A DNA stretch of 9,586 nucleotides, taken from the NCBI GenBank assembly GCA_026986235.1, contig JALSOY010000189.1, positions 1 to 9,586 of the forward strand, in the 5' to 3' direction. Below are positions 5,718-9,586 of this stretch, piece by piece (position 1 is the first letter of the stretch; every line of letters begins with the position of its first letter). The translations under genes were made by a program, and so were the position numbers. This DNA is from Caldifarciminota bacterium (GTDB lineage Bacteria; Hydrothermota; Hydrothermia; B15-G9; WFZT01). A model generated the notes under the pieces. It did not search any database and was not told the origin of the DNA. It saw nothing but the letters and a program-made list of their open reading frames with translations.

Positions 5718-8700
5718 ATGAAACGCGAAATAGTTGCAATGGATGGCAACGAAGCTACGGCGTATGTAGCCTACCATACGAACGAAATTATTACGATTTA
5801 CCCCATCACCCCTTCTTCTCCCATGGGTGAGCACGCCGATGCCTGGGCTTCTGAAGGGAAGCCCAACATCTGGGGTACAGTACCGAGAGTTACTGAAATG
5901 CAGAGCGAGGGCGGAGCCTCGGGCGCTGTTCACGGCTCTCTCCAGAGAGGTGCTCTCACTACCACATTCACCGCCTCACAGGGTCTCCTGCTCATGATCC
6001 CCAACATGTATAAAATCGCAGGTGAATTGAATTCCACAGTTTTCCATGTTTCCTCAAGGACAGTGGCAACTCACGCTTTAAGCATTTTTGGTGAGCATTC
6101 AGATGTCATGGCTGCGAGGCAGACCGGATTCGCCTTTATGCCGTCCGGATCTGTCCAGGAAGCCATGGACCTCGCCCTTATCGCTCAGGCAGCCACCCTC
6201 GAGTCCAGAGTCCCCTTCGTTCACTTCTTCGATGGATTCAGAACCTCACACGAAATTTCCAAAATTGAAAAACTAAGTCTGGACGACATGAGGGCCATGA
6301 TAGACGACGAGCTCGTAAGAGCTCACAGGCAGAGGGCCCTCAACCCTGACAACCCCTTTATTCGTGGAACTTCACACAATCCGGATACCTACTTCCAGGC
6401 GCGGGAAAGGGTTAATCCGTACTACCTGAAGACTCCTGAGATTGTTCAAAAGGTAATGGACAAATTCGCTGAGATCGTCGGTCGCCAGTACTATCTATTC
6501 CAGTACGAAGGCCCTGATGATGCGGAAAGGGTTATCGTTATCATGGCCTCCGGAGCAGAAACAGTGCACGAAACAGTGGATTACCTCTCTTCAAAAGGTG
6601 AAAAGGTGGGTGTTCTCAAAGTTAGACTTTTCCGACCTTTCTCAGTAAAACACTTCATAGCGGCACTTCCATCCACCGTCCACACCATCGCTGCACTCGA
6701 CAGGACAAAGGAACCAGGTGCAATTGGTGAACCCCTTTACGAAGATGTGGTGAATGCAATCCAGCTCGCCTATCAGGAAGGATTTGCACACTTTAAGGAA
6801 AAGCCCCGCGTGATTGGCGGCAGGTACGGACTATCCTCAAAGGAATTTACCCCTGCGATGGTCAAAGGTATATTCGACGAGATGAAGAAGGATAACCCCA
6901 AAAATCACTTTACCGTGGGTATCAACGACGATGTCACCAACACCAGTATAGACTACGATCCATCCTTCGTGATTGAGCCTCCTTCCAGAACCCGTGCCGT
7001 ATTCTTTGGCCTCGGATCCGATGGAACCGTAAGTGCAAGTAAGAATACGATTAAAATCATTGGCCTTGAAACTGACAACTACGCACAGGGGTACTTCGTT
7101 TACGACTCGAGAAAGGCCGGATCACTTACAGTCTCGCACCTCAGATTCGGTCCTGATCCCATAAAATCGCCCTACCTCATTTCCAGGGCCAACTATGTGG
7201 GTATCCACCAGTTCTCATTCCTTGAGAGAATCCACATGCTCGACCTCGCCGAAGAAGGTGCAACCGTTCTGATAAACAGCCCCTACGGCCCTGACGAGGT
7301 GTGGGATAAACTTCCAAAGACCGTCCAGAAACACATTATTGAGAAAAACCTTAAAGTTTATGTCATCGATGCTTACAAAATCGCAAAAGAGGTGGGTCTC
7401 GGGCCGAGAATAAACACGATAATGCAGACCGGCTTCTTCATCCTCTCAGGCATCCTGCCGAAGGACGAGGCCATTAAAAAGATCAAAGAGTTCATTTACA
7501 AAACCTGGGGTAAACGCGGAAAAGAGATCGTCGAAAAGAACTACGCGGCAGTTGACAGGGCTGTTGAAAATGTTTTTGAAGTCAAACATCCCGGCAGGGT
7601 CACGAGTGACTTCGATATGAGACCGCCTGTGCCACAAGAGGCCCCTGAGTTTGTCAGGAAAGTGACGGCGAAAATGCTGGAATACAAAGGTGATGAACTT
7701 CCAGTCAGTGCCTTCCCGGCTGACGGCACCTGGCCAAGCGGAACGACGAAGTGGGAGAAGAGAAACATTGCCCTGGAAATCCCCGAGTGGGACCCTGACC
7801 TCTGTACTCAGTGCGGTAAGTGTGTGATGATCTGCCCTCACTCCACCATAAGGGCAAAAGTCTATGAACCCGAGATTTTGAAAAACGCGCCTCCCACATT
7901 TAAATCAGCAGATGTAAAGTACAACAAGCAGTTCAAGGGAATGAAGTACACCATTCAGGTGGCACCTGAAGACTGTACGGGCTGCCGCCTGTGCGTTGAA
8001 GTATGCCCTGTCCACGACAAAAAGAATCCTGAAAGAAAGGCAATCAACATGGTACCCCAGCCCCCTATCAGGGAACAGGAAGCAGAAAACTGGGACTTCT
8101 TCCTCAGTATTCCCGAAGTTGACAGGAAAAAGATCAGGGTCAACACCATTCTCGATGTTCAGTTCCTCGAACCCCTCTTTGAGTTCTCAGGTGCCTGCCC
8201 GGGCTGCGGTGAAACACCCTATCTGAAACTGATGAGTGCCCTCTTCGGCGACAGGGCAATCGTTGCCAACGCCACCGGTTGCTCCTCAATATACGGAGGT
8301 AACCTGCCCACGACACCGTGGACTTACAACAAGGACGGCAGGGGACCGGCATGGTCAAACTCACTCTTTGAAGACAACGCAGAATTCGGCCTCGGCTTTA
8401 GACTTGCACTCGACAAGCAGATCGAGTACGCAAAAGAACTTCTTGATAAATTGAGCGCGGAGATCGGTAACCAGCTCGCTTATGAGCTCAAAAATGCAAA
8501 ACAGACGAACGAGGCAGAGATTGAGGAGCAGAGGAAACGCGTCGCACTCCTGAAACAGAAACTTGAAAAGATCAAGGATCGTCCCGAAGCGAGAGATCTT
8601 TTGAGTCTTGCCGATGTCCTCGTCAAAAAGAGCGTCTGGATCGTCGGTGGCGACGGCTGGGCTTACGACATCGGTTACGGCGGCCTCGATCATGTGCTTG

Positions 8701-9323
8701 CACTTGGCAAAAATGTGAACATACTGGTCCTGGATACCGAGGTGTACTCCAACACCGGTGGCCAGCAGTCGAAGGCAACGCCCATGGGATCAGTGGTAAA
8801 ATTTGCAGCAGGTGGTAAACAGCTTCCAAAGAAGGATCTTGCCATGATGGCCATGAGCTATGGCTATGTCTATGTGGCAAGGGTTGCAATGGGAGCCAAC
8901 GACCTGCATACACTGAGGGCATTCCTGGAGGCAGAAGCATACGACGGCCCGTCACTCATAATAGCCTATTCTCACTGTATTGAGCACGGTTACGACCTCG
9001 CCTACGGTGCAGAACAGCAGAAACTCGCCGTGAAATCTGGATACTGGCCACTCATGAGGTATAATCCTGATCTCGTTAAACAGGGTAAAAACCCGCTCCA
9101 GCTTGACTCCAAAGATCCATCTATACCCCTTGAGAAATACATGATGAATGAAGGAAGGTTCAGGGTGCTCATGTACAACAAACCCGAAGAGGCAAAAAGG
9201 CTCCTCAAACTTGCACAGAGGGATGTCCTCGTCAGGTGGAACTGGTACAAACACTGGGCATCCATGCCACCAGAGTACTTCCAGGTAAAGCTTGAAGAGT
9301 GGCTGGAAAAGGTTAAAAAGTAG
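5718..9323 (+). CDS. nifJ: Pyruvate:ferredoxin (flavodoxin) oxidoreductase, single-chain
   Basis: This 1201-residue cytoplasmic enzyme interconverts pyruvate plus CoA and acetyl-CoA plus CO2, passing electrons to ferredoxin or flavodoxin. ATG5718 follows GGAGG with nine bases between. With this start the catalytic residues T31 (YPITPSS), E64 (QSEGGAS) and R114 (SSRTVAT) carry the same numbers as in Desulfovibrio africanus PFOR, which rules out the upstream TTG at 5652. The gamma-like domain starts near GLGSDGTVSASKN (431-443). Two ferredoxin-type 4Fe-4S motifs use C696/699/702/706 and C753/756/759/763. The thiamine diphosphate domain carries GDG (978-980) and SNTGGQQ with N1012. The proximal cluster ligands are C827, C830, C855 and C1087. 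A charged helical stretch near 905-955 looks coiled. No key residue is missing. Codons are richer in G/C-ending forms than in the envelope genes, suggesting high expression. It is transcribed alone, and direction in vivo cannot be told. Confidence 0.97.
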   Translation: MKREIVAMDGNEATAYVAYHTNEIITIYPITPSSPMGEHADAWASEGKPNIWGTVPRVTEMQSEGGASGAVHGSLQRGALTTTFTASQGLLLMIPNMYKIAGELNSTVFHVSSRTVATHALSIFGEHSDVMAARQTGFAFMPSGSVQEAMDLALIAQAATLESRVPFVHFFDGFRTSHEISKIEKLSLDDMRAMIDDELVRAHRQRALNPDNPFIRGTSHNPDTYFQARERVNPYYLKTPEIVQKVMDKFAEIVGRQYYLFQYEGPDDAERVIVIMASGAETVHETVDYLSSKGEKVGVLKVRLFRPFSVKHFIAALPSTVHTIAALDRTKEPGAIGEPLYEDVVNAIQLAYQEGFAHFKEKPRVIGGRYGLSSKEFTPAMVKGIFDEMKKDNPKNHFTVGINDDVTNTSIDYDPSFVIEPPSRTRAVFFGLGSDGTVSASKNTIKIIGLETDNYAQGYFVYDSRKAGSLTVSHLRFGPDPIKSPYLISRANYVGIHQFSFLERIHMLDLAEEGATVLINSPYGPDEVWDKLPKTVQKHIIEKNLKVYVIDAYKIAKEVGLGPRINTIMQTGFFILSGILPKDEAIKKIKEFIYKTWGKRGKEIVEKNYAAVDRAVENVFEVKHPGRVTSDFDMRPPVPQEAPEFVRKVTAKMLEYKGDELPVSAFPADGTWPSGTTKWEKRNIALEIPEWDPDLCTQCGKCVMICPHSTIRAKVYEPEILKNAPPTFKSADVKYNKQFKGMKYTIQVAPEDCTGCRLCVEVCPVHDKKNPERKAINMVPQPPIREQEAENWDFFLSIPEVDRKKIRVNTILDVQFLEPLFEFSGACPGCGETPYLKLMSALFGDRAIVANATGCSSIYGGNLPTTPWTYNKDGRGPAWSNSLFEDNAEFGLGFRLALDKQIEYAKELLDKLSAEIGNQLAYELKNAKQTNEAEIEEQRKRVALLKQKLEKIKDRPEARDLLSLADVLVKKSVWIVGGDGWAYDIGYGGLDHVLALGKNVNILVLDTEVYSNTGGQQSKATPMGSVVKFAAGGKQLPKKDLAMMAMSYGYVYVARVAMGANDLHTLRAFLEAEAYDGPSLIIAYSHCIEHGYDLAYGAEQQKLAVKSGYWPLMRYNPDLVKQGKNPLQLDSKDPSIPLEKYMMNEGRFRVLMYNKPEEAKRLLKLAQRDVLVRWNWYKHWASMPPEYFQVKLEEWLEKVKK

Positions 9324-9331
9324 ATAAAACG

Positions 9332-9356
9332 GGGGGACACACTTCGTGTGTCCCCC
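9332..9356 (+). terminator. Terminator hairpin of nifJ
   Basis: GGGGGACACAC (9332-9342) pairs perfectly with GTGTGTCCCCC (9346-9356) around a TTC loop, eight bases after the stop codon. The tail is TTCCTTC rather than a U-run. It shares the CTTCG centre and pyrimidine-rich tail with the hairpin at 3170-3204. Confidence 0.75.
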
Positions 9357-9368
9357 TTCCTTCAGGAG

Positions 9369-9384
9369 AGCGGTTTAAACTGCT
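9369..9384. repeat. Near-perfect 16-base palindrome
   Basis: AGCGGTTTAAACTGCT is a palindrome with one mismatched pair. Its right half belongs to the diverged interspersed repeat that follows, so it may be the outer end of that element rather than a regulator site. Confidence 0.4.
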
Positions 9385-9481
9385 CAGAAATTCAATCCCC
9401 CTGTCTCCCCCTTCTCCAAGGGAGACTTTGGAAAGGAGATCACCTTCACCATGGGGATTTTGAGAATCCCCCTTTATCCCT
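9377..9481. repeat. Palindromic C/G-run interspersed repeat, right copy (inverted)
   Basis: This is the opposite-orientation partner of the repeat at 16-77. The reverse complement of 9377-9421 matches 33-77 at 38 of 45 positions. After about 30 unshared bases (roughly 9422-9452), the GGATTCTCAAAATCCCC segment (reverse complement of about 9453-9469) resumes the match to 16-34. The right copy thus carries an extra stretch, or the left copy has lost one. A small stem GGGGATT/AATCCCC (9453-9459 with 9465-9471) and a further degenerate AATCCCCCTTTATCCC run (9465-9480) are included. Confidence 0.65.
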
Positions 9482-9586
9482 GACATTACCCATGTTTTTA
9501 CGTAAATGCATACCCATACATTCTATATACAATAATCCTCACCGTACTTATCATCCTCGTAAATATTAAATGCACTGTCCTCCATG
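9482..9586. other. AT-rich end of window, no certain gene
   Basis: Base composition shifts to A/T-rich here. On the - strand, a reading frame enters from the window edge and ends with TAG at 9525-9523, giving about 20 acidic residues ending DDKYGEDYCI. It could be the tail of a convergent gene, but it is far too short to call. No promoter with two good boxes was found. Confidence 0.3.

Noticed and set aside
7446..7841. Long - strand open frame (131 codons) inside nifJ
   Set aside because: It runs antisense to the conserved PFOR coding sequence, has no recognisable motif or SD, and such frames are expected opposite G/C-ending codons.
9348..9569. + strand 73-codon frame after nifJ
   Set aside because: It begins with GTG inside the terminator stem and translates the C-run repeats. 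It has no SD and no recognisable protein features.

Overview
The window comes from a Gram-negative-type (two-membrane) bacterium with an anaerobic metabolism. It encodes three envelope proteins: a TonB-dependent outer-membrane receptor, an exported lipoprotein and an Omp85-type barrel. It also encodes a full-length, single-chain pyruvate:ferredoxin oxidoreductase (PFOR). The proteins look diverged from the textbook proteobacterial versions, which suggests an uncultured or deep-branching phylum, possibly near the Fibrobacterota/Chlorobiota/Bacteroidota side. The taxonomy is inference only.

Left part, + strand (1-3139). A cluster of C/G-run palindromic repeats (16-113) is followed by a strong sigma-70-type promoter (137-166), a cobalamin riboswitch (186-376) and an expression platform. 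In that platform a 7-bp hairpin (440-461) hides the Shine-Dalgarno sequence, and its loop can pair with loop L5 of the riboswitch. The riboswitch controls a BtuB-like TonB-dependent transporter (464-2134). Twelve bases downstream lies a lipoprotein with about seven beta-propeller repeats (2147-3139). Together they resemble the BtuB-BtuG surface capture system for vitamin B12 known from gut Bacteroides. The lipoprotein even carries a CQKEE sequence like the Bacteroidota surface-export signal. This is the most interesting part of the window. A 16-bp hairpin (3170-3204) separates this operon from the convergent one.

Middle part, - strand (5623-3238). A two-gene operon encodes a short Omp85-family protein (two POTRA domains plus a compact barrel) and, 16 bases later, a SucC-type ATP-grasp acyl-CoA ligase beta subunit. 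The ligase's C-terminal half resembles ATP-citrate lyase/citryl-CoA synthetase more than standard succinyl-CoA synthetase, and no alpha subunit is next to it.

Right part, + strand (5718-9586). Diverging from the Omp85 gene across a 94-base region with overlapping promoter candidates is nifJ, encoding a 1201-residue PFOR with all expected domains and cluster ligands. A CTTCG-centred hairpin terminator follows (9332-9356). After it comes an inverted, diverged copy (9377-9470) of the repeat at the left end of the window, then AT-rich DNA to the end.
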